Below, in pieces: positions 1 to 6,623 of a stretch of 14,417 bases of DNA (positions are counted from its first letter, which is position 1; each line of letters starts with the position of its first letter). The notes beneath the pieces are model-generated. The model was not told where the DNA came from and ran no database searches. It saw only the letters and a program-made list of their open reading frames with translations. Source of the DNA: Pirellulales bacterium (lineage in GTDB: Bacteria; Planctomycetota; Planctomycetia; Pirellulales; JAICIG01); contig JAICIG010000186.1 of assembly GCA_025924495.1 (NCBI GenBank), forward strand, positions 1-14,417. Reading direction: 5' to 3'. The translations under genes and the position numbers were made by a program.

Positions 1-177
1 GGCGTTCTTCGTGCCGGTTTCGACCAGGCACATGCGACAACTGGCGACCACGGCCAAACCGGCGTGCCAACAGTAATGCGGGATTTCGACGCCCGCGCGC
101 TTGGCCGCCTGAATGCCGTTGAGGCGTTCGGAATCGCCGATCTCGACTTCTTGTCCGTCTACAATAACCTTGGCCAT
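1..177 (-). CDS. nuoG: NADH-quinone oxidoreductase subunit G, N-terminal fragment (runs off the window)
   Basis: This is the start of the large iron-sulfur subunit of complex I, which carries electrons from NuoF/NuoE towards NuoB. Only the first 59 codons are present; the rest lies beyond base 1. The fragment opens MAKVIVDGQEVEIGD and continues as a plant-type ferredoxin domain. Cys36, Cys47 and Cys50 sit in the C-x10-C-x2-C spacing expected for the [2Fe-2S] cluster, within PHYCWHAGLAVVASCRMCLVE-type context. The ATG is preceded by GGGAG with 5 nt spacing, and it lies 15 bp after the nuoF stop. It is the seventh and last visible gene of the nuo operon. From this fragment I cannot exclude another ferredoxin-domain subunit such as a NADH-dependent hydrogenase chain, but position after nuoF makes nuoG by far the best call. 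Confidence 0.9.
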   Translation of the reverse strand, partial: MAKVIVDGQEVEIGDSERLNGIQAAKRAGVEIPHYCWHAGLAVVASCRMCLVETGTKNA

Positions 178-192
178 GCCATCTCCCAGGGC

Positions 193-1602
193 CTAATGGT
201 GCGAATGCGCCGAAGGCCACCACGGCGGCTGCACGGGACTGAGTTGCGTCACGCTCTTGCGATAGTCGAGCGACTCGACCGCCTCGACGGCGCTATAGCC
301 CGACGGATTCGTGCGCTTGATGTAGTCCTCGAACTCGCCGCGAAACTTGCGAATTGCATTCTTGATCGGCCAGGCGGCGCCATCCGCCAGGCCGCAGATC
401 GTCGTGCCCGGCATGATGCCGATTGAATCGCCAATCTCGAGCAGTAAATCCAAGTCTTTCAGGCGACCTTTGCCCGCCTTGATCCGCTCGAGCATTTCGA
501 CCGACCAGCGAGTTCCTTCGCGGCACGGCGTGCATTGCCCGCAGCTTTCGTGAGCGAAGAAGCGGCAACTATTGTGCAGGAAGTCGACAATGCTAACCGT
601 CTCGTCGAGCACGACCACGGCTGCCGTTCCTAGCCCCAAGCAGCCGACCTTGCCGGGGCCGTTGAAATCGAGCTTGGTGTCGAACTCGGACTCGGTGAGC
701 AAACCCATGCTAATGCCGCCGGGAATGGCCGCCTTGGCTTTGCGGCCTTTCCAAACGCCGCCGCCATAATGATCGACCAGCTCTCGGCACGTGATGCCCA
801 AGGGCGCTTCGTAGCAGCCCGGCTTGTTGACGTGGCCGCTGAGGCAGTAGAGCTTGGGGCCGTAGCTGCCGGGATCGCGAGGATTGTTCGGATCGGACGG
901 CACGCCAATCGACTTGAACCAATCGGCGCCGCGATTGGCAATGTGCGTCACGCAGGCCACCGTCTCAATGTTGTTAACGACGGTCGGCTTGCGGAACACG
1001 CCCTCGACGGCGGGAAACGGCGGCTTGATTCGCGGCCAGGCGCGTTTGCCTTCCAGGCTTTCGATCAGGCCGGTCTCTTCGCCGCAGATATAGGCCGCGG
1101 CGCCGCGGTGCATGTAAATATCGAGCGAGAACTCGCTGCCTTGAATGTTCTTACCCAAGAGCCCCGAAGCATAGCACTCGTCGATCGCCCCCTGCATTCG
1201 CTCCAGCGACAGCGGATACTCATAGCGCAAATAGACGTAGGCGGTCGTGGCCCGGGTGGCGTAGCAACTGAGAATGATGCCTTCGATCACCTGGTGCGGA
1301 TCTTGTTCCATCAGGATCCGGTTGTTGAAGGTGCCGGGCTCGCTCTCGTCGGCGTTGATGCACATATAGATGGGGCCCGGATGGTCCTTCGGCAAGAAGG
1401 TCCATTTCAACCCGGTCGGAAAGCCCGCCCCGCCGCGGCCGCGCAAGTTGCTCGACTTGACTACGTCGATCAACTGCACCGGAGTCATTTCTTTGAGCAC
1501 TTTGCGCAGCGCCTGGTAACCGCCGGTCGATTCGTAGACGCGCAGCGTATGGCTGTCGGCTTTGTTGATATTCGCCAGAAGAACCGGTTCGAAGTCTGCC
1601 AA
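193..1602 (-). CDS. nuoF: NADH-quinone oxidoreductase subunit F (NADH- and FMN-binding, [4Fe-4S] N3)
   Basis: NuoF oxidises NADH through FMN and passes electrons to its own [4Fe-4S] cluster, on the cytoplasmic tip of complex I. The 469-residue protein has the glycine-rich nucleotide motif GRGGAGFPTG at 55-64, ADESEPGT at 84-91, GAAAYICGEETG at 167-178, and the cluster motif CGQCTPC at 354-360 (Cys354, Cys357, Cys360), with the fourth ligand Cys403. Length is close to the usual 420-450, with a short extra tail rich in Trp, Pro and His. The only in-frame start that keeps the family N-terminus is TTG at 1602; a stop lies three codons upstream and the next Met is residue 39. The TTG lies 4 bp after the nuoE stop, so translation is probably coupled. 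The NADH module shows the complex uses NADH, unlike the shorter Fpo-like forms. Confidence 0.97.
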   Translation of the reverse strand: MADFEPVLLANINKADSHTLRVYESTGGYQALRKVLKEMTPVQLIDVVKSSNLRGRGGAGFPTGLKWTFLPKDHPGPIYMCINADESEPGTFNNRILMEQDPHQVIEGIILSCYATRATTAYVYLRYEYPLSLERMQGAIDECYASGLLGKNIQGSEFSLDIYMHRGAAAYICGEETGLIESLEGKRAWPRIKPPFPAVEGVFRKPTVVNNIETVACVTHIANRGADWFKSIGVPSDPNNPRDPGSYGPKLYCLSGHVNKPGCYEAPLGITCRELVDHYGGGVWKGRKAKAAIPGGISMGLLTESEFDTKLDFNGPGKVGCLGLGTAAVVVLDETVSIVDFLHNSCRFFAHESCGQCTPCREGTRWSVEMLERIKAGKGRLKDLDLLLEIGDSIGIMPGTTICGLADGAAWPIKNAIRKFRGEFEDYIKRTNPSGYSAVEAVESLDYRKSVTQLSPVQPPWWPSAHSHH

Positions 1603-1606
1603 AGCG

Positions 1607-2092
1607 CTACCCTAACGATTCCAGGAACTTGTCGGCCTTGGCCGGCGTCAAGTCTTTGTGCAACGTCTTATCGACCAACATGCAAGGCGCGAAGTCGCAG
1701 GCGCCGAGGCATTCGCCGAACTCGAGCGTAAGCTTGCCGTCGGCCGTGGTGTCGCCGGGATGAATGCCTAATTTGCTGCACATGTGGTCCAGCACTTCCT
1801 CGCCGCCGCGCAACGCGCAGGCGATCGAGCGGCAAACCCAGGCGCGGCGCTCGCCGTGCGGCTCGTCCTGCTTAAAAAAACCATAGAAGCTCAGCGTGTC
1901 TTGCACCTCGGCCGGAGCGAGCCCCAACAGCTCGGCCACTTCAACGACCGCCTGCAGCGGCACGTAACGCAAACGCTCATTAACGATATGCAAAGCCGGC
2001 AGCGTCACGGCTTGGCGCGTCGGGTAGCGCGGAAAGTACGCCTTGATGGCCTCGATCATTTCGTCGGTCAGAATGCGCTCGGCGGCGGCCAT
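1607..2092 (-). CDS. nuoE: NADH-quinone oxidoreductase subunit E ([2Fe-2S] N1a)
   Basis: NuoE is the 24-kDa thioredoxin-fold subunit that pairs with NuoF in the NADH dehydrogenase module and carries the [2Fe-2S] cluster N1a. The protein has 161 residues, typical of the family. The four ligands are visible as Cys87 and Cys92 (VCRSIAC, C-x4-C) and Cys128 and Cys132 (ECLGAC, C-x3-C). The N-terminal helical part (residues 10-70, including LPALHIVNERL and VQDTLSFYGFF) matches the family pattern. The ATG follows the nuoD stop by 3 bp and the gene ends 4 bp before nuoF, so all three are probably translated in sequence from one mRNA. No defect is seen. Confidence 0.97.
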   Translation of the reverse strand: MAAAERILTDEMIEAIKAYFPRYPTRQAVTLPALHIVNERLRYVPLQAVVEVAELLGLAPAEVQDTLSFYGFFKQDEPHGERRAWVCRSIACALRGGEEVLDHMCSKLGIHPGDTTADGKLTLEFGECLGACDFAPCMLVDKTLHKDLTPAKADKFLESLG

Positions 2093-2095
2093 CGT

Positions 2096-3325
2096 CTATC
2101 GGTCCAGCTCGGCTGCAATGATGTTCAAACTTCCCAACACGGCAACGACATCGGAGAGCGTATGCCCCTTGATCAAGTAAGGGAACAACGCGAAATGAAT
2201 GTACGAAGGGGGACGGCATCGAGCGCGGTACGCCACATCGCTGCCGTCGCCAACGACATAGAAGCCCAGCTCGCCATTCGGGCTTTCGATCGCCGCATAC
2301 GCTTCTTCGTGCGGCGTCTCGAAGCCGCGGTTGCTCATCGCCAATTCGAAGTGCGAGATCGTGCCTTCGATTGTCGAATACACCTGCCGCTTGGTCGGCA
2401 GCGTGGTGCGCTGTTCGATGCCGACGTCCACCGGACCCGGGGGGAGATTCTCGATCGCCTGCTGGACGATCTTCAGGCTTTCCCACATTTCGGCCATCCG
2501 CACCAGATAGCGCGCATAGCAATCGCCCGCCGTGGCACACGGAACCTTGAAATCGAAGTCGGCATACGCCAGATAAGGTTCGTCCTTGCGCAAGTCTCGC
2601 GTGACGCCGCTGGCTCGGGCAATCGGCCCGGTAGCGCTGCGGTTATTCGCCTCTTCCTTGGTCAGAATGCCGACCCCTTTCGTGCGATCGACGAAGATGC
2701 GATTGCGATTGAGCAGCCGTTCCATGTCGTCGAGCGTCTTCGGGAACGTGCGGCAGAAGGCGCGGACTTTTTCGATGAAGATCGGCGTTGCGTCGTACAT
2801 CAAACCGCCGACGCGCGTATAGCTGTTCGTGAAGCGGGCGCCGCAGACCGTCTCGAAGATATCGTAGATGTCTTCGCGCCGGTTGAAGGCATACAAAAAG
2901 AAGGTGAAGGCGCCGGTATCGAGACCGACGGCGCCGTTGCAAAGCAAGTGATCGCTGATTCGCGCCAACTCCGACACAATCACGCGAATGTACTTGCAGC
3001 GCTGAGTGAGTTCGATGCCCAGCAGCTTCTCGACTGCGCCGTGCCAGGCCACATTGTTGGCCATCGGCGAGATGTAGTTCATCCGATCGGTGATCGTGAC
3101 GTACTGGTTGTAATCGAGGCTCTCGCCGAGTTTCTCGAAGCCCGAGTGCAGATAACCAATGTCGGGCATCGCTTCGACGACGCGCTCGCCGTCGAGCTTG
3201 AGCACGATCCGCAACGTCGTGTGCGTGGCGGGATGCTGCGGTCCGAAGTTCAGCGTCCACAGGTAATCCTGCGGCTCGTCGTGCGAAATGTCGTGCGTCT
3301 GCAGCGTGGAAGGCGTGAGCGGCAT
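2096..3325 (-). CDS. nuoD: NADH-quinone oxidoreductase subunit D (49-kDa quinone-site subunit)
   Basis: NuoD, related to the large subunit of NiFe hydrogenases, forms the quinone-reducing cavity together with NuoB. The 409-residue protein begins with the conserved LNFGPQHPATH at 25-35. His35 and Tyr84 (in DRMNYISPM) are 49 residues apart, the same spacing as the quinone-binding His38 and Tyr87 of Thermus Nqo4. Further family segments are ARISDHLLCNGAVGLDTGA and the RREDIYDIFETVCGARF stretch. The C-terminus GSLNIIAAELDR is the standard end with its conserved terminal arginine. It is separate from nuoC, unlike the fused NuoCD of Escherichia coli. The ATG is preceded by GGAG at about 9 nt, and only 3 bp separate it from the nuoC stop. 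Confidence 0.97.
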   Translation of the reverse strand: MPLTPSTLQTHDISHDEPQDYLWTLNFGPQHPATHTTLRIVLKLDGERVVEAMPDIGYLHSGFEKLGESLDYNQYVTITDRMNYISPMANNVAWHGAVEKLLGIELTQRCKYIRVIVSELARISDHLLCNGAVGLDTGAFTFFLYAFNRREDIYDIFETVCGARFTNSYTRVGGLMYDATPIFIEKVRAFCRTFPKTLDDMERLLNRNRIFVDRTKGVGILTKEEANNRSATGPIARASGVTRDLRKDEPYLAYADFDFKVPCATAGDCYARYLVRMAEMWESLKIVQQAIENLPPGPVDVGIEQRTTLPTKRQVYSTIEGTISHFELAMSNRGFETPHEEAYAAIESPNGELGFYVVGDGSDVAYRARCRPPSYIHFALFPYLIKGHTLSDVVAVLGSLNIIAAELDR

Positions 3326-3328
3326 GGC

Positions 3329-3826
3329 TTAACTCCGGCTCCGCGTCAGGACCGGGAGATTGTGCCGTTCGCCCCGGCCCTGCACCGGATAATCCTTGCG
3401 AAGCGGATGGGCCTCGAAGCCCTCGGGCAACAGAATACGGCGATGATCGGGGTGGCCGTCGAAGATGATTCCGAACATGTCCCAGACCTCGCGTTCCATC
3501 CAATTGGCCCCTTCCCACAACGGCACGGCCGAAGGGACGGTCAGGTCGGGTTCGTTCAAGAACACGCGGATCGTGATCCGTTCATTCGTCGTCGTCGAGG
3601 CCAGCAGATAGACCAACCCGAAGCGATCGACGGCGTCGCGGTAGTTGAGATAGTCGACGCAGGTAATGTCGACCAGCAAGTCAAAACCGAATTGATCGCG
3701 CAAGAGCTTAAGCGACGCCTGCAGCGATTCGCGCGGCACGACGACGCGCGTCTCGCCGCGAAACTCGCTAGAGCGAGCCTCCGGCACGGCGGCCGTCAAT
3801 TGGCTAAGCGTTTCGGGGCGAATCAT
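3329..3826 (-). CDS. nuoC: NADH-quinone oxidoreductase subunit C (30-kDa subunit)
   Basis: NuoC is a structural subunit of the peripheral arm that packs against NuoD and NuoB; it carries no cofactor. The 165-residue product has the complex I 30-kDa signature in EREVWDMFGIIFDGHPDHRR (111-130), followed by ILLPEGFEAHPLRKDYP (131-147). This part is nearly invariant in the family. The N-terminal half (1-60) is poorly conserved, as expected, apart from LLVDITCVDYL at 50-60. The ATG has GAAGG about 6 nt upstream. A 36-bp gap separates it from nuoB, the largest gap inside this operon, and nuoD follows after 3 bp. Its C-terminus (GRGERHNLPVLTRSRS) is short and basic. Confidence 0.96.
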   Translation of the reverse strand: MIRPETLSQLTAAVPEARSSEFRGETRVVVPRESLQASLKLLRDQFGFDLLVDITCVDYLNYRDAVDRFGLVYLLASTTTNERITIRVFLNEPDLTVPSAVPLWEGANWMEREVWDMFGIIFDGHPDHRRILLPEGFEAHPLRKDYPVQGRGERHNLPVLTRSRS

Positions 3827-3862
3827 GGACGACCTTCAATTCCTTCTTGCTCTTGTCGCGGC

Positions 3863-4423
3863 TTAATGCGACCGGCCGAGTTCGGGAACCGCGATCACAG
3901 GCAACTCGACAAGCGCTCGCTTAGGCCTTTGCCGCGAGGGCAATTCAAACTCCTTGCCTGTCACCGTGCCTTCGAGCTGAATCTTGTCCTGCAAATCGAT
4001 AATCGCCTGAATCAATTGCTCGGGCCGGGGCGGACAACCAGGGACATACATATCGACGGGCAGAAAACGATCTATCCCTTGCACCACCGAATACGTGTCG
4101 AACACGCCGCCTGTCGACGCGCAGGCGCCCATCGAGATGCACCATTTTGGCTCGAGCATCTGCTGCCAGATGCGCTGCAATACGGGCATCATCTTCATGA
4201 CGACCCGACCGGCAACAATCATCAGGTCGCATTGACGAGGACTGAAGCGAAAGACCTCGGCGCCAAAGCGAGCCAAGTCGTGACGGCTCGCCCCGGTCGC
4301 CATCAGTTCAATGCCGCAACAGGCCGTCGCGAATGGCATCGGCCACAAGCTGTTCTTGCGGCACCAACTTGCCAATTCGTCGAGCTTGCTGACCACTACG
4401 TTTTCGGGCAGATCTATCGCCAT
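3863..4423 (-). CDS. nuoB: NADH-quinone oxidoreductase subunit B ([4Fe-4S] N2)
   Basis: NuoB holds cluster N2, the last iron-sulfur centre before quinone. Counting from the chosen start, the ligands are the tandem Cys35-Cys36 (ATACCGIEL), Cys101 and Cys130 ([10 protein letters not shown]). The spacings of 65 and 29 residues equal those of E. coli Nuo[22 protein letters not shown] and [14 protein letters not shown] are also standard family segments. I start the gene at the ATG at 4423 (186 aa), because a strong AAGGGGG lies 7 nt upstream. A second in-frame ATG at 4444 would add seven residues but has no visible ribosome binding site. Either start overlaps the 3' end of nuoA (10 or 31 bp), which suggests translational coupling. 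The C-terminal tail after residue 160 is variable in the family. Confidence 0.97.
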   Translation of the reverse strand: MAIDLPENVVVSKLDELASWCRKNSLWPMPFATACCGIELMATGASRHDLARFGAEVFRFSPRQCDLMIVAGRVVMKMMPVLQRIWQQMLEPKWCISMGACASTGGVFDTYSVVQGIDRFLPVDMYVPGCPPRPEQLIQAIIDLQDKIQLEGTVTGKEFELPSRQRPKRALVELPVIAVPELGRSH

Positions 4424-4812
4424 CGAAACACCCCCTTGCGCCATGCGTAGACGAAACCTAACGCCAAGAGCGCAATGAATAACATCGCCTCGCCGAATAC
4501 CAGGCCGCGGCTGCTGACAATCCCCGCTTGGACTGCAGCGTCGATGCCCGCCGGATTGCGGCTGGCAACCGCCCAGGGATAGAGGAACAGCACTTCGACG
4601 TCGAACACCAGAAACGCGATGGCCACCAGGTGAAACTGCACGTCGAAACGGCGTCGCGTATCGTGAATCGGATCCATGCCGCTTTCGTACGGCATCTGCT
4701 TGACCGCACCGGTCCGGTGGGGACCGAACGCCCGAGAGACGGCAATCAACCCAGCCGCCAAGCCGGTCGCGCAGACAATAAAAAGCAAAATCGGTAACGT
4801 CTCGATTTGCAT
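4414..4812 (-). CDS. nuoA: NADH-quinone oxidoreductase subunit A (membrane subunit)
   Basis: NuoA is a small membrane subunit at the junction of the peripheral and membrane arms. The 132-residue protein has three likely membrane helices, at about 4-26, 57-80 and 103-126. Between the first two lies the conserved loop with [21 protein letters not shown] (41-61), where the family usually has YECG. Asp71 and Glu73 in [14 protein letters not shown] match the conserved acidic pair of the second helix in E. coli NuoA. The ATG at 4812 has only a weak purine stretch (GGCAAAG) upstream. It is the first gene of the operon, and its long leader (4813-5093) contains several hairpins. It ends inside nuoB. 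Confidence 0.95.
   Translation of the reverse strand: MQIETLPILLFIVCATGLAAGLIAVSRAFGPHRTGAVKQMPYESGMDPIHDTRRRFDVQFHLVAIAFLVFDVEVLFLYPWAVASRNPAGIDAAVQAGIVSSRGLVFGEAMLFIALLALGFVYAWRKGVFRWR
4431..4437 (-). promoter_or_regulatory. Shine-Dalgarno sequence that decides the nuoB start
   Basis: On the minus strand this reads AAGGGGG and lies 7 nt before the ATG at 4423, inside the last codons of nuoA. It supports the shorter nuoB start over the ATG at 4444. Confidence 0.65.
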
Positions 4813-4882
4813 AAATCTTTGCCGAAATGTGGCTTACCGAGAACTGGCCGCCACTTTGTGAATCGTTTCACAAGGCAGTGCC

Positions 4883-4915
4883 AAAAGAAAACCCGACTGC
4901 TTGTCGAGTTCGGGT
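4883..4915 (-). terminator. Terminator-like hairpin in the nuoA leader
   Basis: On the minus strand ACCCGA (4915-4910) pairs with TCGGGT (4896-4891) around a 13-nt loop, and is followed by TTTCTTTT. The stem is only 6 bp and the U-run is interrupted, so it is a moderate candidate. It lies about 80 bp upstream of nuoA. Confidence 0.4.
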
Positions 4916-4918
4916 AGC

Positions 4919-4947
4919 ATCCTATCGGCTTGTCGAAAGTCGGTCAA
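4919..4947 (-). promoter_or_regulatory. Candidate sigma-70-like promoter for the nuo operon
   Basis: The minus strand reads TTGACC (4947-4942), a 17-bp spacer, and TAGGAT (4924-4919). These match 5 of 6 and 4 of 6 consensus positions at the optimal spacing. Transcription would start near 4912, inside the 5' arm of the neighbouring hairpin, giving a leader of about 100 nt before nuoA. This is a prediction by eye only. Confidence 0.35.
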
Positions 4948-4987
4948 GCGGCCGGTTTTGAGCCGGTTTGGACCGCAACGAGCGCAT

Positions 4988-5026
4988 AAAAAACCCTTCG
5001 CAGGCGGGGCAGGTACCTACGAAGGG
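4988..5026 (-). terminator. Intrinsic terminator or attenuator upstream of nuoA
   Basis: On the minus strand CCCTTCG (5026-5020) pairs with CGAAGGG (5000-4994). After one mismatch the stem continues with three more pairs (AGG/CCT) around an 11-nt loop. Six Ts follow the stem directly (4993-4988). This is a textbook rho-independent terminator shape. No recognised gene lies just upstream on this strand, so it would end a leader transcript or a small RNA. Confidence 0.6.
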
Positions 5027-5029
5027 CGT

Positions 5030-5049
5030 TGTGGGAGTTGCCTCCCACA
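5030..5049 (-). repeat. Perfect 8-bp hairpin next to the terminator
   Basis: TGTGGGAG (5030-5037) and CTCCCACA (5042-5049) are exact reverse complements around a 4-nt loop (TTGC on the plus strand). It lies 3 bp from the T-tailed hairpin at 4994-5026, so both would form in the same minus-strand RNA. Confidence 0.6.
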
Positions 5050-5053
5050 TGAC

Positions 5054-5083
5054 TTATTCTCGCAGCGAATCGGATCGCCGCAA
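5054..5083 (-). promoter_or_regulatory. Possible leader-peptide mini-ORF (9 codons)
   Basis: On the minus strand GGAGG (5093-5089) is followed after 5 nt by TTG and an open frame reading MRRSDSLRE before TAA. The stop lies 4 nt from the perfect hairpin at 5030-5049 and the terminator comes next. The layout resembles leader-peptide attenuation, but so short a frame with a TTG start can arise by chance. Confidence 0.2.
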
Positions 5084-5136
5084 CTGCACCTCCGGGGGGA
5101 CGCTGTTTTTTTGCGAGCCGGTTTTCCCCCGAGGCC

Positions 5137-5165
5137 GTTTCGGAGGTCGATTTGGCCGTTACAAT
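5137..5165 (+). promoter_or_regulatory. Candidate promoter for the M20 peptidase gene
   Basis: TACAAT at 5160-5165 matches the -10 consensus in 5 of 6 positions. The -35 region is weak (GTTTCG at 5137-5142, 17-bp spacer). The leader would be about 100 nt. Weak evidence. Confidence 0.25.
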
Positions 5166-5253
5166 TGCGTCCGCACGCTCCGATTAAGGCTGTGCGCCCA
5201 TGGCGCAGCGGCCGCCCCGCGCACTCGCCCCACTCCATCCTGCCACGCTCAGC

Positions 5254-5258
5254 AAGGA
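5254..5258 (+). promoter_or_regulatory. Ribosome binding site of the M20 peptidase gene
   Basis: AAGGA lies 10 nt before the ATG at 5269. It favours this start over an in-frame ATG at 5200 that would add 23 residues of low complexity (Pro/Ala/Arg-rich) unlike the family N-terminus. Confidence 0.6.
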
Positions 5259-5268
5259 ATTGCACCCC

Positions 5269-6462
5269 ATGGCGCTCGATCTCGTACAGACTCTCAGCGA
5301 CCTTGTCGCCACCCCCAGCGTGAATCCGATGGGGCGAGATGTTTCGGGTCCTGAGTTCTTTGAATATCGCATGACTGAATATCTCGAGCGATTATTCGAT
5401 CGCTTGGGCTTGCCCTGGGAGCGGCAAGTGATTGAACCCAAGCGAGAGAACATTATCGCTCGGCTCGATGGCGACGTGCCTGCAACGGAAGGAGGGGCCC
5501 TGTTGCTGTTGGAAGCGCATCAGGACACGGTGCCCGTCGATGGCATGACGATCGAGCCCTGGACGCCCGTGGTGCGCGACGGGCGAATCTACGGCCGCGG
5601 CGCTTGCGATATTAAAGGCGGCATGACGGCCATGCTGGTCGCCGTCTCGCGATTGGCGGAAGAGCGGCCGAAAGGAATGCCCACGGTGCTGATGGCATGC
5701 ACGGTAAATGAGGAGCACGGCTACAGCGGCGCTCTGGAATTGGCGCAATTGTGGCAACCGGGCGCCCGTTCCATCGCCCCGCGACAACCTGATGCCGCGA
5801 TCATCGCCGAACCGACGAACCTGCAAGTGGTCATCGCCCATAAAGGCGCCGTCCGTTGGCGATGCAAAACCCACGGCCGAGCCGCACACAGCTCGCAGCC
5901 ACATTTAGGCGACAACGCCGTCTACAAAATGGCCCGCGTGCTTTCGGCGCTGGAAGCCTATGCTAAGCATGTTGGCGAACACATACCCAAGCATCGCTTG
6001 TGCGGCCCCACCACATTGAGCGTGGGCACCATCCGCGGCGGTCTCAGCGTGAACACCGTGCCCGACGTTTGCGCCATCGAAATTGATCGCCGCTTGCTGC
6101 CCGGCGAAAAGGCGATGGACGCGTACCAGCAAGTGATCGAGTTCGTGAAAGGCTATCCAGGGATCGACTTTGACGTTGAGCACGAAACGCCGTACTTAAA
6201 AGGCGAGGCGCTTTCCGACGACCACAACGGCGCGTTGGCCGACCGCTTATCGAAGGTGGTGAAAGAGCTCTTCGGCTGCGGCGACAAGGTGGGAGTGCCC
6301 TACGGAACGAACGCTTCGAAGATCGCCTCGACCGGCATTCCCTCGGTGGTGTTTGGCCCCGGCTCGATAGACCAGGCTCACACGGCCGACGAATGGCTCT
6401 CGATCGACGAGTTGACGAAGGCCAGCGAAGCGCTGTTCCAGTTCATTCGCCGCGGCGCCTAG
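5269..6462 (+). CDS. M20-family metallopeptidase / deacylase (ArgE/DapE/ACY1/CPG2 type)
   Basis: This 397-residue protein is a two-zinc amidohydrolase of family M20, whose members remove acyl or amino-acid groups from small substrates. The metal ligands are His84 (EAHQDT), Asp114 (GRGACDIKGG), Glu149, Glu181 (IIAEPTN) and His371 (DQAHTADEW). Asp86 and Glu148 sit at the catalytic positions of the H-x-D and E-E motifs. The lid/dimerisation domain is about 190-305 (HKGAVRWRCKTHGRAAHSS, then SVGTIRGGLSVNTVPD). The start is set by AAGGA 10 nt upstream. It stands alone on the plus strand, divergent from nuo and convergent with the desaturase. Substrate specificity (acetylornithine, succinyl-diaminopimelate, dipeptides or other) cannot be read from the sequence; argE-like naming would be a guess. 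It has no signal peptide, so it is probably cytoplasmic. Confidence 0.92.
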   Translation: MALDLVQTLSDLVATPSVNPMGRDVSGPEFFEYRMTEYLERLFDRLGLPWERQVIEPKRENIIARLDGDVPATEGGALLLLEAHQDTVPVDGMTIEPWTPVVRDGRIYGRGACDIKGGMTAMLVAVSRLAEERPKGMPTVLMACTVNEEHGYSGALELAQLWQPGARSIAPRQPDAAIIAEPTNLQVVIAHKGAVRWRCKTHGRAAHSSQPHLGDNAVYKMARVLSALEAYAKHVGEHIPKHRLCGPTTLSVGTIRGGLSVNTVPDVCAIEIDRRLLPGEKAMDAYQQVIEFVKGYPGIDFDVEHETPYLKGEALSDDHNGALADRLSKVVKELFGCGDKVGVPYGTNASKIASTGIPSVVFGPGSIDQAHTADEWLSIDELTKASEALFQFIRRGA

Positions 6463-6589
6463 CCTGGTCAGGCCATGGGATCTCGGGGCCCCGCACGGGG
6501 TGCTGGAGAGATCGGGAGACATCTGACCCGCCCGTGACTGCGGCAAAGCTCAATGCTCGCGACGTCAGCGACCCGAGAGCGTTCAGCCA

Positions 6590-6623
6590 CACCTGCCGCC
6601 CGCAGGTGAAACCAGGTGGTTTC
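6590..6623. repeat. Two adjacent hairpins between convergent genes
   Basis: CACCTGC (6590-6596) and GCAGGTG (6602-6608) form a perfect 7-bp stem. GAAACC (6608-6613) and GGTTTC (6618-6623) form a perfect 6-bp stem overlapping the desaturase stop codon. Neither has a T-run on either strand. They could act as weak bidirectional terminators or mRNA 3'-end stabilisers between the convergent peptidase and desaturase genes. The rest of 6463-6589 shows nothing I can name. Confidence 0.45.

Larger units (their letters stand above)
4813..5268. other. Divergent intergenic region between nuoA and the M20 peptidase gene
   Basis: This stretch of about 456 bp has no convincing protein gene of normal size. 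It holds, from high to low coordinate on the minus strand, a possible mini-ORF, a perfect hairpin, a T-tailed hairpin, a candidate sigma-70-like promoter and a second T-tailed hairpin. On the plus strand it holds a possible -10 box and the ribosome binding site of the peptidase gene. An 82-codon minus-strand reading frame spans most of 5017-5265, but it has no recognisable domain and crosses the hairpins, so I do not call it a gene. Confidence 0.7.

Noticed and set aside
769..1731. Plus-strand open frame of 320 codons opposite nuoF
   Set aside because: Shadow of nuoF; no recognisable motif and no ribosome binding site.
1784..4450. Very long plus-strand open frame (888 codons) opposite nuoB-nuoE
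   Set aside because: It lies antisense to five well-supported nuo genes, has low-complexity His/Arg/Gln-rich translation and no domain. It follows from the high GC content of the third codon positions.
4988..5180. 6S RNA, SRP RNA or tRNA in the nuoA leader
   Set aside because: I looked for the SRP apical loop, a cloverleaf and the long imperfect 6S duplex and saw none. A covariance-model search (Infernal with Rfam) would settle it.
5017..5265. 82-codon minus-strand frame in the nuoA leader
   Set aside because: It runs through the perfect hairpin, has irregular Arg/Cys/Gly-rich composition and matches nothing I know.
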